Positions 38,613 to 47,026 of a DNA stretch of 64,000 nucleotides are shown in pieces. The notes under the pieces were generated by a model. It was not told the DNA's origin, did no database searches, and was given only the letters and a program-made list of their open reading frames with translations. The position numbers and the translations under genes were made by a program. Numbering within the stretch: position 1 is the first letter of the stretch; each line of letters begins with the position of its first letter. The stretch lies in contig NZ_CP005286.1 of NCBI RefSeq assembly GCF_000819445.1, positions 2,046,001-2,110,000 on the forward strand, read 5' to 3'. This stretch comes from Corynebacterium humireducens NBRC 106098 = DSM 45392. GTDB taxonomy: Bacteria; Actinomycetota; Actinomycetes; Mycobacteriales; Mycobacteriaceae.

Positions 38613-39551
38613 ATGTCATTCTCCGATAGGGGCATGCCCACTCATCAGGAGCTGGTTCTGCCGGTGCTGCAGGCAGTGAAGAATCTGGGAGGCACCGCAC
38701 GGTCCCGGGAAGTGGTCGACGAGGTCATCTCACTCTTGCCCAACTCGGATGCCCTCATCGAGATCTCTTACCCGAATCGTCCCAACATGAGCGTTCTCCG
38801 GGACCGCACGGAATGGGGCCGGTCCACTGCCAAGCTCGTTGGTGGCCTCGAGCAGCCCAACCGCGGAATGTACATGCTGACTGACTTCGGAGAGGAACTC
38901 CTCGCGCTTCCGGAGTCGGAAGCAATCACGCTCGTCAAGGCGACGTACAAGGAGCGTATTCGTGAGCGGCGAATGGAGAATTATCAGAAGCCGGGATCTC
39001 CTTCTGAACCGCAGAACGATGTCGAGAACGAGCACGAGGAGCCTTCGGCCGAGGTCATCGCCGAAACCCAGGCCGACAAGGAGGAGTACTCCAACTGGGA
39101 GGAGCAGCTGCTCAACCGGCTCCATCAGATGAGTCCGGAGGCCTTCGAGAAGTTCGTCCTGTATCTGCTGCGTCGATACGGGCTGAAACTCACTCATATC
39201 GGCGGCACCGCAGATGAAGGAATCGACGGAATTGGCACCGCTCCCCTCAGTCCTGTGCTGTCCTCCCGTGTGGCTGTCCAGATCAAGCGTTATGCCCCGA
39301 ACGGAAAGCCCATCACCCGGGAAGTGGTCGCTCTTTTCCAGCGCGACGCGCAGACCAAGGGGGCGGAACGGGCCATCCTGGTGACCCTGAGCCGGTTCAC
39401 AGAACCCGCCCGGAAGGCGGCGACGCTGACCACGCCCACAGTTGATCTGATTGACGGCGAACGCCTGGCGCAGCTCATCAAGGACGACGGGGAATCAGGG
39501 GTCCGGCTTGAGCCGACGGTCAACGAGAAGTGGTTCGACCAGTTTGAGTGA
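38613..39551 (+). CDS. mrr: Mrr-like restriction endonuclease
   Basis: A 312-residue nuclease. The N-terminal winged helix (Mrr_N, about 8-100) has LPVLQAVKNLGGTARSREVV, DRTEWGRSTAKLVGGLEQPN and RGMYMLTDFGEELL. An acidic linker is followed by the Mrr catalytic domain: MSPEAFEKFVLYLLRRYGLK, GGTADEGIDGIG (catalytic Asp), VAVQIKRYAPNG (QxK) and ERAILVTLSRFTEPARKAA. The PD-(D/E)xK triad is intact. Its ATG follows the ISP stop codon directly, so the two are co-translated. Mrr enzymes usually cleave modified DNA, so pairing with a methyltransferase gene is notable. Confidence 0.92.
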   Translation: MSFSDRGMPTHQELVLPVLQAVKNLGGTARSREVVDEVISLLPNSDALIEISYPNRPNMSVLRDRTEWGRSTAKLVGGLEQPNRGMYMLTDFGEELLALPESEAITLVKATYKERIRERRMENYQKPGSPSEPQNDVENEHEEPSAEVIAETQADKEEYSNWEEQLLNRLHQMSPEAFEKFVLYLLRRYGLKLTHIGGTADEGIDGIGTAPLSPVLSSRVAVQIKRYAPNGKPITREVVALFQRDAQTKGAERAILVTLSRFTEPARKAATLTTPTVDLIDGERLAQLIKDDGESGVRLEPTVNEKWFDQFE

Positions 39552-39567
39552 CAGGCGGCCACGCCGA

Positions 39568-39578
39568 CGTCGATAAGC
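39568..39578 (-). repeat. CGTCGATAAGC, 11-nt core of the recurring motif
   Basis: Inverse orientation, 16 nt after the mrr stop. Together with the copy at 32905-32917 (same central A) it brackets the toxin-antitoxin/ISP/Mrr block. A third core copy, CGTCGACAAGC, lies at 39801-39811. Confidence 0.55.
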
Positions 39579-39580
39579 CC

Positions 39581-39787
39581 CTACCCCTGATACACCTCCG
39601 GGTTGAGCAGTTCCCGGGCACCGTCGAACTCGATGCCGATGATGCGGCCGGAGGCGTCGAGGTCGAAAATGACCTCGCCGTTCATGCCCTGGAGGGCGAG
39701 CCCGCCGACGACGCGGTGGGTGCGCTGCGCACCAGGGCTGAGCGGGAGGTAGGCGGAGTTGGCCGTGGAGTCATAGGAGAGATTCAT
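39581..39787 (-). CDS. DUF2283 family small protein
   Basis: A 68-residue protein of the DUF2283 type: MNLSYDSTANSAYLPLSPGA, then GEVIFDLDASGRIIGIEFDG and ARELLNPEVYQG. These are beta-rich, soluble, and of unknown function. The start at 39787 is preferred to a longer upstream frame because the domain begins there and a TACCGT box ends 7 nt before it (leaderless geometry). It lies between mrr and the aldehyde dehydrogenase gene. Confidence 0.85.
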   Translation of the reverse strand: MNLSYDSTANSAYLPLSPGAQRTHRVVGGLALQGMNGEVIFDLDASGRIIGIEFDGARELLNPEVYQG

Positions 39788-39813
39788 GGCTCCACGGTAG
39801 CGTCGACAAGCAC

Positions 39814-41280
39814 TCAGAACGGGAAATGTGCCTGACCGGGGGCGACACCCACCCAGTGTTCCGTGGTGAAGGCGTCGATGGCCCACTGTCCGTTGAAGCG
39901 GCCGAGGCCGGAGTTCTTCTCGCCGCCGAACATGACGTGGGCCTCGTCATTGACGGTGATGTCGTTGACGTGGGTCATGCCGGCCTCGATGCGGCGGGCG
40001 AAGGCCATGCCGCGGGCGAGGTCGCGGGTGTACACGGCGGAGGCGAGGCCGAACTGGGTGTCGTTGGCCAGTTCGAGGGCGTGTTCCTCGTCGTCCGCCT
40101 TGATGATGCCGACGACGGGGCCGAAGATCTCCTCGCGGAACAGTTCCATGTCGGGGGTGACGTCGGCGAACAGGTGCGGGGCGACGACGCGGCCCTCGAT
40201 CGGTCCGGAGAGAAGTTCGCGGGCGCCCTCCTCGCGGGCCTTCTCGATCTTGGCGGTGACGGACTGGACCTGCTGGTCGTTGATGAGGGGGCCGACCACC
40301 GTGGTGGGGTCGAGCTGGTTGCCGTAGGTGAGGGTCCTGACGCGCTCGGTGAGCTTCTCCACGAACTCGTCGTAGACGGGTGCCTGGACGATGATGCGGT
40401 TGACGGCCATGCAGATCTGCCCCTGGTGGAGGAACTTGCCCAGGGTGGCGGCGCCGACAGCCTGTTCCATGTCGGCGTCGTCGAGGATGACCAGCGGCGC
40501 GTTGCCGCCGAGTTCGAGGGCCACCTTCTTCATGCGCTTCCCGCCGACCGCCTTGACGCCGACGTTCTGGCCGACCGGGGTGGAACCGGTGAAGGAGATG
40601 AGGGAGGGGACCTCGTTCTCCACGAAGTGGTCGCCGATCTCCGAGCCTGCGCCGACGACGACGCCCAGCACGCCCTGCGGCAGGCCGGCGGCCTCGAAGA
40701 TCTTGCCCAGCAGCAGCCCGCCGACCAGCGGGGTGTCCGACGCCGGCTTGAGCACCACCGCGTTGCCGCAGGCCAGTGCCGGGGCCACGGAGCGCATGGA
40801 CAGGGCGAAGGGGAAGTTCCACGGGCTGATGACGCCGACCACACCGAGCGGCTCGCGGAACACGTAGTTCGTCTTGCCCGGGGTGTTGGAGGGGAGGATG
40901 GTGCCGGTGATGAGGGTCGGGAACTGCGCCGACTCTCGCAGGGAGCCGATGGCCAGACCGGCCTCGATGCTGGCCTTGATGGCCGTCGACGCGGATTCGG
41001 TCTGGATGAGCGCGACGACGGCGTCGAAGTTCTCCTCGATGAAGTCCGCCGCCTTGTTCATCACGGCGGCGCGGTCCTTGGGTGGCAGCGCCGCCCAGGC
41101 GGGCTGCCGCTGCTGCGCGACGTCATAGGCCTTGTCGACGTCCTCCTTCGACGCCTGGCGGATCGTGGCGATGGACTCGTCGTTGAAGGGGTTGACGGTG
41201 GTGGCGGTGCGCTCGGAGGTGCCGTCGGTCCAGCCGTCGATGTAGAGCTGCTCGGAGATGAGGTCGGTGTAGTCGGACAT
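39814..41280 (-). CDS. Aldehyde dehydrogenase (aromatic aldehyde type)
   Basis: A 488-residue NAD(P)-dependent aldehyde dehydrogenase. NAD-binding SPWNFPFALSMRSVAPALAC, the Gly loop FTGSTPVGQNVGVKA, catalytic Glu in ALELGGNAPLVILDD and catalytic Cys in FLHQGQICMAVNRI are all present. The tail EKNSGLGRFNGQWAIDAFTTE resembles benzaldehyde and vanillin dehydrogenases. It lies 30 nt after the alcohol dehydrogenase gene on the same strand and downstream of the AraC gene. Probable role: an aryl aldehyde to the acid that enters the pca or cat branch. Substrate inferred from context. Confidence 0.88.
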   Translation of the reverse strand: MSDYTDLISEQLYIDGWTDGTSERTATTVNPFNDESIATIRQASKEDVDKAYDVAQQRQPAWAALPPKDRAAVMNKAADFIEENFDAVVALIQTESASTAIKASIEAGLAIGSLRESAQFPTLITGTILPSNTPGKTNYVFREPLGVVGVISPWNFPFALSMRSVAPALACGNAVVLKPASDTPLVGGLLLGKIFEAAGLPQGVLGVVVGAGSEIGDHFVENEVPSLISFTGSTPVGQNVGVKAVGGKRMKKVALELGGNAPLVILDDADMEQAVGAATLGKFLHQGQICMAVNRIIVQAPVYDEFVEKLTERVRTLTYGNQLDPTTVVGPLINDQQVQSVTAKIEKAREEGARELLSGPIEGRVVAPHLFADVTPDMELFREEIFGPVVGIIKADDEEHALELANDTQFGLASAVYTRDLARGMAFARRIEAGMTHVNDITVNDEAHVMFGGEKNSGLGRFNGQWAIDAFTTEHWVGVAPGQAHFPF

Positions 41281-41310
41281 GTCTTTTCCTTGGGGTGTGA
41301 GGTGGCGGTG

Positions 41311-42429
41311 TCAGATGTCGGAGACCCGGAGGACGGCCTTGATGGTGCCGCCTTCGTGGGCGTCGTGGATGGCCCGGTCGATGTCGTCGAAGTCGTAGAG
41401 GGTGATCAGCCGGTCGAAGGGGAAACGACCGGCCTGGTAGAGCCTGATCAGGCCGGGGATGAGCTCGTGGCTGGTCGAGGAGCCGCCGAGCGTGCCCACG
41501 ATGGTCTTGCCGAACAGCGTGCGCATGTGGTCGACGGAGAAGCGGGCCTCCGCCGGGGCTCCGCCGACGAGGATGAAGGTGCCCAGCAGTCCGACCATGT
41601 CGGCGGCCTGCTCGATGACGCGGATGTTGCCGGTGCAGTCGACGACGTAGTCGGCCGGGCCGCCACAGATCTCCGCGACGGCCTCCGTCATGTCGGTGTC
41701 ACGGGAGTTGACGGTGTGGGTGGCGCCGAGCTCCTTCGCCAGCTCCAGGCGGTTGTCCTGCAGGTCGACGGCGATGATGGTGGCGGCCGGGGTGTTGCGG
41801 GCCGCCATGACGGCGGCCAGGCCCACGGCCCCGGCTCCGATGATCACGACCGACTCGCCGGGGCCGGGCTGCGCGGTGTGGAAGATCGCCCCGGCACCGG
41901 TGGTGATGCCGCAGGCCAGCGGGCCGAGCAGCGCCAGGTCGACGTCCTTGTCCACCTTCACCACGGCGTTGGCGCGGGTGAGGGAGTGGGTGGCGAAGGA
42001 GGACTGGCCGAAGAAGTGGCCGGACAGGGAGGAGCCGTCGGCGCGGGTGTAGGCGGAGGTGCCGGCGTCGGGGCCGTGCAGACGCACCCCGGCGAGCAGC
42101 TCCGGGCCGATGTTGAGGCAGTAGCGGTGCTGGCCCCGGATGCAGTTGCGGCAGGTGCCGCAGTAGGGCCAGCCCATGATGACGTGGTCGCCCGGTGCGA
42201 CGTTGTCCACGCCCTCACCGACGGCCTCGACGACGCCGGAGCCCTCGTGCCCGAGGACGCCGGGCAGCGGCAGGGGCATGTCCCCGCCCTGGGTGTTGAG
42301 GTCCGTGTGGCACACGCCGGTGGCCACGACCCGGACGAGTACCTCCCCGGGGCCAGGTTCGGCGAGGGTGAGGTCCTCGCGGACGAAGGGGGCGCCGATG
42401 GCGTCCACGACGTAGGCGTTGATCTTCAT
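41311..42429 (-). CDS. Zinc alcohol dehydrogenase, aryl-alcohol type
   Basis: A 372-residue medium-chain dehydrogenase. The catalytic zinc ligands are in GVCHTDLNTQGG and GHEGSGVVEAVGEGVDNVAP, the structural zinc four-Cys loop in YCGTCRNCIRGQHRYCL, and the NAD site in VIIGAGAVGLAAVMAAR followed by VDLQDNRLELAKELGAT. The overall form is like benzyl-alcohol dehydrogenase (XylB/AreB). It probably forms an operon with the aldehyde dehydrogenase, turning an aromatic alcohol to aldehyde. The AraC gene upstream on the same strand is 136 nt away, leaving room for a regulated promoter. Confidence 0.88.
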   Translation of the reverse strand: MKINAYVVDAIGAPFVREDLTLAEPGPGEVLVRVVATGVCHTDLNTQGGDMPLPLPGVLGHEGSGVVEAVGEGVDNVAPGDHVIMGWPYCGTCRNCIRGQHRYCLNIGPELLAGVRLHGPDAGTSAYTRADGSSLSGHFFGQSSFATHSLTRANAVVKVDKDVDLALLGPLACGITTGAGAIFHTAQPGPGESVVIIGAGAVGLAAVMAARNTPAATIIAVDLQDNRLELAKELGATHTVNSRDTDMTEAVAEICGGPADYVVDCTGNIRVIEQAADMVGLLGTFILVGGAPAEARFSVDHMRTLFGKTIVGTLGGSSTSHELIPGLIRLYQAGRFPFDRLITLYDFDDIDRAIHDAHEGGTIKAVLRVSDI

Positions 42430-42565
42430 GATGTGTCCTCGTGTCAGTCAGTGACCCCATTTTCTACGGGATCTGTGATACATAACTATCTCAAATGTGA
42501 CCCAAGACACGCTAGGACTGGAGTGCAGAGAGACTGGACCGGGAGTGCGCGGCAGCCTCCTCCGC

Positions 42566-43600
42566 TCAGGCGCCGGCGGCCCGGAACTCGCCCGGACTCA
42601 TGCCGAACTCCCTGCGGAAGGCCCGGGAGAAGTACGAGGGATCGGAGAAGCCCGACCAGCGGCCGACCTCGGCCAGCGCCCAGGTCGGGTGCAGGATGAG
42701 CAGCTCCCGGGCACGGTCCAGGCGCAGCCGCCGCACCACGGTGCCCACCGTGGTGTCCACCTCGGCGAACAGGGCGTGCAGCGCCCGGGTGGACATGAAG
42801 TGGGCGGAGGCGATGCGCCCCGGGGACAGGTCAGCGTCGAGAAGGTGCTCCCTGATCCACGCCTCGACATCCTCGCGTCGCCGCCTGCGCCTGAGCTCCG
42901 GGCTGTCCGGCGCGGAGCCCACGGCGGACGCGAAGAGCATCGTGAGCAGGTCGACGGTGCTGCGCACCAGCTGCTGCCCCTGGCCGCGGATGACCTCGTC
43001 GAGGCCACCCGCCAGCCCCTGCAGGTACGGGAGCACCACCCGACCGGCCCCCTCCCCCGCGGTGAACCGCGCCGCGCTGAGGTCCGCGTAGCCTGCGCCG
43101 AGCGTGAGCAGACGGGACTTCGGCACGACCATGATGAGGCTGTCGAAACCGGTCTCCGTCCAGATCTGGTACGGCTGCATGGAGTCGTGCACGCCGAGCT
43201 GACCGGCCTCCACAGTCTGCTCGCGGCCCTCCTGCCGGATGACGGCCGTGCCGGAGGAGACGTAGTAGATCTTCAGCGCGGAGTCATCGGGCGCGACGGT
43301 GCCCCGGTAGTCGACCTCATGGCCGGTGACGTTGACGGTCGAGAGCACCACCCCGTCACGCTCGTGCGCGCTGAGGGCGGCGTGGAAACCCCGCCCGCCG
43401 GGCCTGTCCACCACCTCGACGTTCGCCCGCCGACCGTCATCGTCGTGGAAGACCGGACGGTAGACACGGGTGATGCTCTCCCCGAAGAGCGCGGCGTCAT
43501 CAAAGGAGGCATGCGAGGAGGACCGTGCATCCCCCGCCGGCCGGACAGTCACCTCACCCTCCTCTCGGCTCCGTGGGCGGAACCCGTCTGATGAGCTCAT
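42566..43600 (-). CDS. AraC family transcriptional regulator
   Basis: A 344-residue activator. The N-terminal cupin-like part (about 80-215) is of the AraC-binding-domain-like type, and the C-terminal double helix-turn-helix (about 240-344) has VEAWIREHLLDADLSPGRIA, FMSTRALHALFAEVDTTVGT and FSDPSYFSRAFRREFGMSPG. It reads MSSSDGFRPRSREEGEV from ATG 43600; the frame remains open upstream but that part overlaps the opposite-strand regulator. It is followed by the alcohol and aldehyde dehydrogenase genes, which it likely controls, and is divergent from the PcaO-like gene with a 42-nt gap. Confidence 0.88.
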   Translation of the reverse strand: MSSSDGFRPRSREEGEVTVRPAGDARSSSHASFDDAALFGESITRVYRPVFHDDDGRRANVEVVDRPGGRGFHAALSAHERDGVVLSTVNVTGHEVDYRGTVAPDDSALKIYYVSSGTAVIRQEGREQTVEAGQLGVHDSMQPYQIWTETGFDSLIMVVPKSRLLTLGAGYADLSAARFTAGEGAGRVVLPYLQGLAGGLDEVIRGQGQQLVRSTVDLLTMLFASAVGSAPDSPELRRRRRREDVEAWIREHLLDADLSPGRIASAHFMSTRALHALFAEVDTTVGTVVRRLRLDRARELLILHPTWALAEVGRWSGFSDPSYFSRAFRREFGMSPGEFRAAGA

Positions 43601-43642
43601 TGTGCCAAAACCCACAACCCCGCTGGTAGCCTCAACCGCACC

Positions 43643-45688
43643 ATGACCTCCCTGTATCTGCGGCACATCCACCGCCGCCGGCTGCACCGCGCCGCGCTGC
43701 GCGTGACGGCCGGCGGACCGGGGACGGTGCTGCTGCTCACCGGCCCGGAGGGCGCCGACCGTCGCGGCGTCCTCGATTCCGTGCTGGCCCACCTGGCCGG
43801 ACGGCCGCAGCACCGGGTGGCGCTGTTCCCGTGGAGCCGCGACGAACCCGGCGCGCTGTCCGCCCTGCTGCCCTCGCCGTTGGCGGACACGCTCGTCGTC
43901 GTGGATGATCTCCACCACGCGGACGAGGGCTCTCTGCGGCAGCTGATCTCGACGGCGCGGCACCCGGAGTCGACGGTGTCGGTGATCGCGACGGTCGACG
44001 GCCCCGGGCTGAACCACCTGGCCACCGACGTGGTCGCCCTGCTGCCGCTGACCCTGACGGAGACGTCCGGTTACCTCCAGTCCGTCACCGGCCGGAACGT
44101 GCCCGTGGGGCTGGTCGAGCAGATCCACGCGGAGACCGGCGGCTGGCCCGGCGCGATCGACGCACTGCTCACCTCGCTGCCGGAGGGGGAGCTGGTGCGT
44201 GGGGGCGTCGGCAAGCAGGATCCGGCCGCGCACCTCGCCCGGGCCCGTGCGCTGACCGCCGCCTTCGAGCTGCCCACCGCGGAGCTCCACCTCGACGAGT
44301 GCCCGCCGGATTTCGCCCCCGCGGAGCAGGCCAGCCTCCGCGGTTACCTGGCGCTCAACCGGGGGTTGCGCCGCCGCGCGCACGAGTACCTCGCCGAGCC
44401 AGGTCCGGAGCCGCACCACCGTGCCCGCGGTGTGCTCCTCTCCCTGGCGGACTGGGATCTGCCGGGCATGCGTTCCAAGGTCGCCGCCCTGCGTGCCGAC
44501 GCCCCCTCCTCCCCCGCCACCACCTGGGCCCGCATCCTGGGGCTCGTCGCCGACGCCGCCTGCTCCGGGCGGATGCCCGCGCTCGACATCACGCCGGACA
44601 CCGCGGTCAACCGGCAGCTGCGGGACATGGTGCACGGCTGGCTCGCGCTCACCTTCGACGACCCCCTGACCGCCCGGGAACGTCTGCAGCACCTGCCGGG
44701 GCAGTCCCCGGCGATCGGCGTGTGGCAGGACGCGTGGCTCTCCCGCACCCTCTACGTGCTGGGCGAATGGACCACGGCCGCCCGCGTCGTGGAACGCGGC
44801 CTGGCCACCAGCGAGGCCCACGGCATGGAGCTGCTCGAGCCGATGCTCCTGTGGACCGGCGTGCAGATCGCCGCGATGCAGGGCGATGACCTGCTCGCCG
44901 CCGACTACCTCCAGCGTCTGACGCTGAGTGAGGACGCCTTCCTGCTGCAGTCGCTGCCCGCCGCCATGGGCCGCATGATCGTGGCCGCGAACTCCGCGGA
45001 CCTGCCCGCCGCCCTCCGCGCCGGTGCGCTGCTCGCCCGCACCGTCTCCTCGACGGACACCCAGCATCCCGGCTTCTGGCCCTGGGAGGACGTCTACGCG
45101 CAGACCCTCATCCGGGCGGGGCGTATCGACGCCGCCGACGAGGTCATCACCGGCGCCGAGGAACGCCACACCCCCTCCGGTCTGGTCTCGCTCACGGCGA
45201 AGAACGCCGTCCCCCGCGCCACGATCCAGTTCCAGCGTGGCGACGTCACCGGCGGGCTGCAGACCTTCGAGAATGCGGTCGAGGCGATCCTGGGCACCCC
45301 GATGCCCGCCTACCAGTCGCGCATCCTCTTCGAGTACGGCAAGGTCCTGCGCCGTCACGGCCGCCGCCAACGTGCCGACGAGATCCTCTCCCACGCCGCC
45401 GAGATCTTCCGGCAGATGGGGGCGAGCGTCATGGTCGAACGTTGTGCGGCGGAGCGCCGGGTCGGTGGCGTGGGTGGTGTCGGTGCGGTGGCGCGCACCA
45501 ACCCGCACGGGCTCACCCCGCAGGAGGAGCAGATCGCCGCGCTCGTCGCGGAGGGGGCGACCAACAGTGCCGTCGCCCGTGAGCTCTCCCTGTCGACGAA
45601 GACCGTGGAGTACCACCTCACCCGCATCTACCGGAAGCTCGGGGTGCGCACGCGGCAGGGGCTGCGGGAGGAACTCGCCCAGGGCTGA
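43643..45688 (+). CDS. pcaO: LAL-type LuxR regulator, PcaO-like
   Basis: A 681-residue regulator with ATPase-like, TPR-like and C-terminal LuxR domains. The Walker A position (residues 33-42) reads GPEGADRRGV, without the GK(S/T), while Walker B survives as TLVVVDDLHHADEG near 85. The helix-turn-helix (about 624-675) has LTPQEEQIAALVAEGATNSA and STKTVEYHLTRIYRKLGVRT. It lies between pcaD and the pcaHGBC operon, as PcaO does in C. glutamicum, where it activates pcaHG with protocatechuate. A TAGCCT box ends 11 nt before ATG 43643. It is a clear paralog of the 54644 gene. Symbol is by context and family. Confidence 0.82.
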   Translation: MTSLYLRHIHRRRLHRAALRVTAGGPGTVLLLTGPEGADRRGVLDSVLAHLAGRPQHRVALFPWSRDEPGALSALLPSPLADTLVVVDDLHHADEGSLRQLISTARHPESTVSVIATVDGPGLNHLATDVVALLPLTLTETSGYLQSVTGRNVPVGLVEQIHAETGGWPGAIDALLTSLPEGELVRGGVGKQDPAAHLARARALTAAFELPTAELHLDECPPDFAPAEQASLRGYLALNRGLRRRAHEYLAEPGPEPHHRARGVLLSLADWDLPGMRSKVAALRADAPSSPATTWARILGLVADAACSGRMPALDITPDTAVNRQLRDMVHGWLALTFDDPLTARERLQHLPGQSPAIGVWQDAWLSRTLYVLGEWTTAARVVERGLATSEAHGMELLEPMLLWTGVQIAAMQGDDLLAADYLQRLTLSEDAFLLQSLPAAMGRMIVAANSADLPAALRAGALLARTVSSTDTQHPGFWPWEDVYAQTLIRAGRIDAADEVITGAEERHTPSGLVSLTAKNAVPRATIQFQRGDVTGGLQTFENAVEAILGTPMPAYQSRILFEYGKVLRRHGRRQRADEILSHAAEIFRQMGASVMVERCAAERRVGGVGGVGAVARTNPHGLTPQEEQIAALVAEGATNSAVARELSLSTKTVEYHLTRIYRKLGVRTRQGLREELAQG

Positions 45689-45689
45689 G

Positions 45690-45710
45690 CCCCCGGGGAA
45701 GCCCCGGGGG
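45690..45710. terminator. Terminator between the PcaO-like gene and pcaK
   Basis: CCCCCGGGGAAGCCCCGGGGG lies between two convergent genes whose stops are 34 nt apart. Confidence 0.7.
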
Positions 45711-45721
45711 CGGGTCGGTGT

Positions 45722-47026
45722 CTACCGCACGTACACCGGTCGGGTGAACGCGAAGATCACCGCACCGGCCAGGCCGACAGCCGCGTAGGCGAAGAAGCCC
45801 CACGGGTGCGCCATGCCCAGGCTGATGAGCAGGCCACCGACCATCGGGCCGGAGATCGCACCCAGGCGGCCGATGCCGGCGGAGAAGCCCATCGCGGTGG
45901 CGCGCATGTTGGACGGGTGGTTCTCGCCGACGAAGGCGTAGACGAGGTTCTGCGAGGAGAACACGAACACACCCGTGATGAACACCACCACGTAGAGGCC
46001 GAGGAGCGGCAGCTTGATGGCCATGAGCGCGAGGAACACCGCGGAGGCGAGGAACCACACGAGGCCGGTCCGCCGCGGGGAGTGCACGTCGGAGACCTTG
46101 CCGGCGATGATGAGGCCGACGACGGCACCGACGTTGAGCACCAGCAGGAAACCGAGGGAGTTGCCCAGGTCGTAGTCGGCGGCGCGCATGATCTGCGGCA
46201 GCCAGGTGTTGAGTCCGTAGACCAGGAGCAGGCCCATGAAGGACGTCGCCCAGATGGCCAGCGAGTTGCGGCGGTACTTGGGAGCGAGGACGGAGGCCAG
46301 GGAGCTGCGCTGCTTGTCCTCCTGAGCGGCCTGGGCGGCGGAGCGGTCGAGTTCGTCGGACAGTTCCATGCCGTACCGGGAGGCGATGTCCTCGGCCTCG
46401 GCGATGCGTCCCTTGGCCAGCAGGTACTGCGGGGATTCAGGGAGCAGGAAGAACATGATCGGGGCGAGGATGATGCCGGGGACGGCGCCGATGATGAACA
46501 GGGAGTGCCAGCCGAAGGGCTCGATCATGAGGATGGCCAGCAGGGCGGTGAGGACGGCGCCGACGTGGTAGCCGGTCATGACGGTGGTCGTCGAGGAGCC
46601 GGCCCGGGCGCGGCCACGGAACTCGGTGACCATGGAGATCGCGGTGGGCAGGCAGCCGCCGAGGCCGACGCCGGCGAGGAAGCGCAGGAGCATGAGCATC
46701 CACACGGAACCGGCGAAGCCCATGCCGAGGGTGAGCAGGGAGAAGGCCAGGACGGAGACGATCATCACCCAGCGGCGGCCGAGTTTGTCGGTGAGGGTGC
46801 CGATGGCTAGGGCGCCGATGGTCATGCCGATGAGTCCGGCGGTGACGATCTGGGTGCCCTCGGCCGCGGTGACCTGCCAGGTGGGGTCCTCGATCATGGA
46901 GGGCAGGACGGCGCCGATGACGACCATGTCGAAGCCGTCGAGAAGCACGGCGATCCACAGGAGGATCGTGACGGTCAGGGTGGAGCGGGTGCCGGCGCGG
47001 GGCGCGGGCGGAGCGGTGGTGGTCAT
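45722..47026 (-). CDS. pcaK: Aromatic acid:H+ symporter, MFS (4-hydroxybenzoate/protocatechuate)
   Basis: A 434-residue transporter of the AAHS family with twelve predicted membrane helices. Diagnostic: LLDGFDMVVIGAVLP in helix 1 with acidic residues needed for aromatic substrate uptake, then GTLTDKLGRRWVMI and LPESPQYLLAKGRIAEAEDIASRYG in the central loop. The ATG follows the pobA stop directly, so uptake and hydroxylation of 4-hydroxybenzoate are coupled. It is the last gene of the pcaHGBC-pobA-pcaK operon. 4-Hydroxybenzoate or protocatechuate is the likely cargo; benzoate cannot be excluded. Confidence 0.88.
   Translation of the reverse strand: MTTTAPPAPRAGTRSTLTVTILLWIAVLLDGFDMVVIGAVLPSMIEDPTWQVTAAEGTQIVTAGLIGMTIGALAIGTLTDKLGRRWVMIVSVLAFSLLTLGMGFAGSVWMLMLLRFLAGVGLGGCLPTAISMVTEFRGRARAGSSTTTVMTGYHVGAVLTALLAILMIEPFGWHSLFIIGAVPGIILAPIMFFLLPESPQYLLAKGRIAEAEDIASRYGMELSDELDRSAAQAAQEDKQRSSLASVLAPKYRRNSLAIWATSFMGLLLVYGLNTWLPQIMRAADYDLGNSLGFLLVLNVGAVVGLIIAGKVSDVHSPRRTGLVWFLASAVFLALMAIKLPLLGLYVVVFITGVFVFSSQNLVYAFVGENHPSNMRATAMGFSAGIGRLGAISGPMVGGLLISLGMAHPWGFFAYAAVGLAGAVIFAFTRPVYVR

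Noticed and set aside
42566..45616. 1016-residue AraC fusion
   Set aside because: The N-terminal two thirds are antisense to the PcaO-like gene; the AraC protein starts at 43600.
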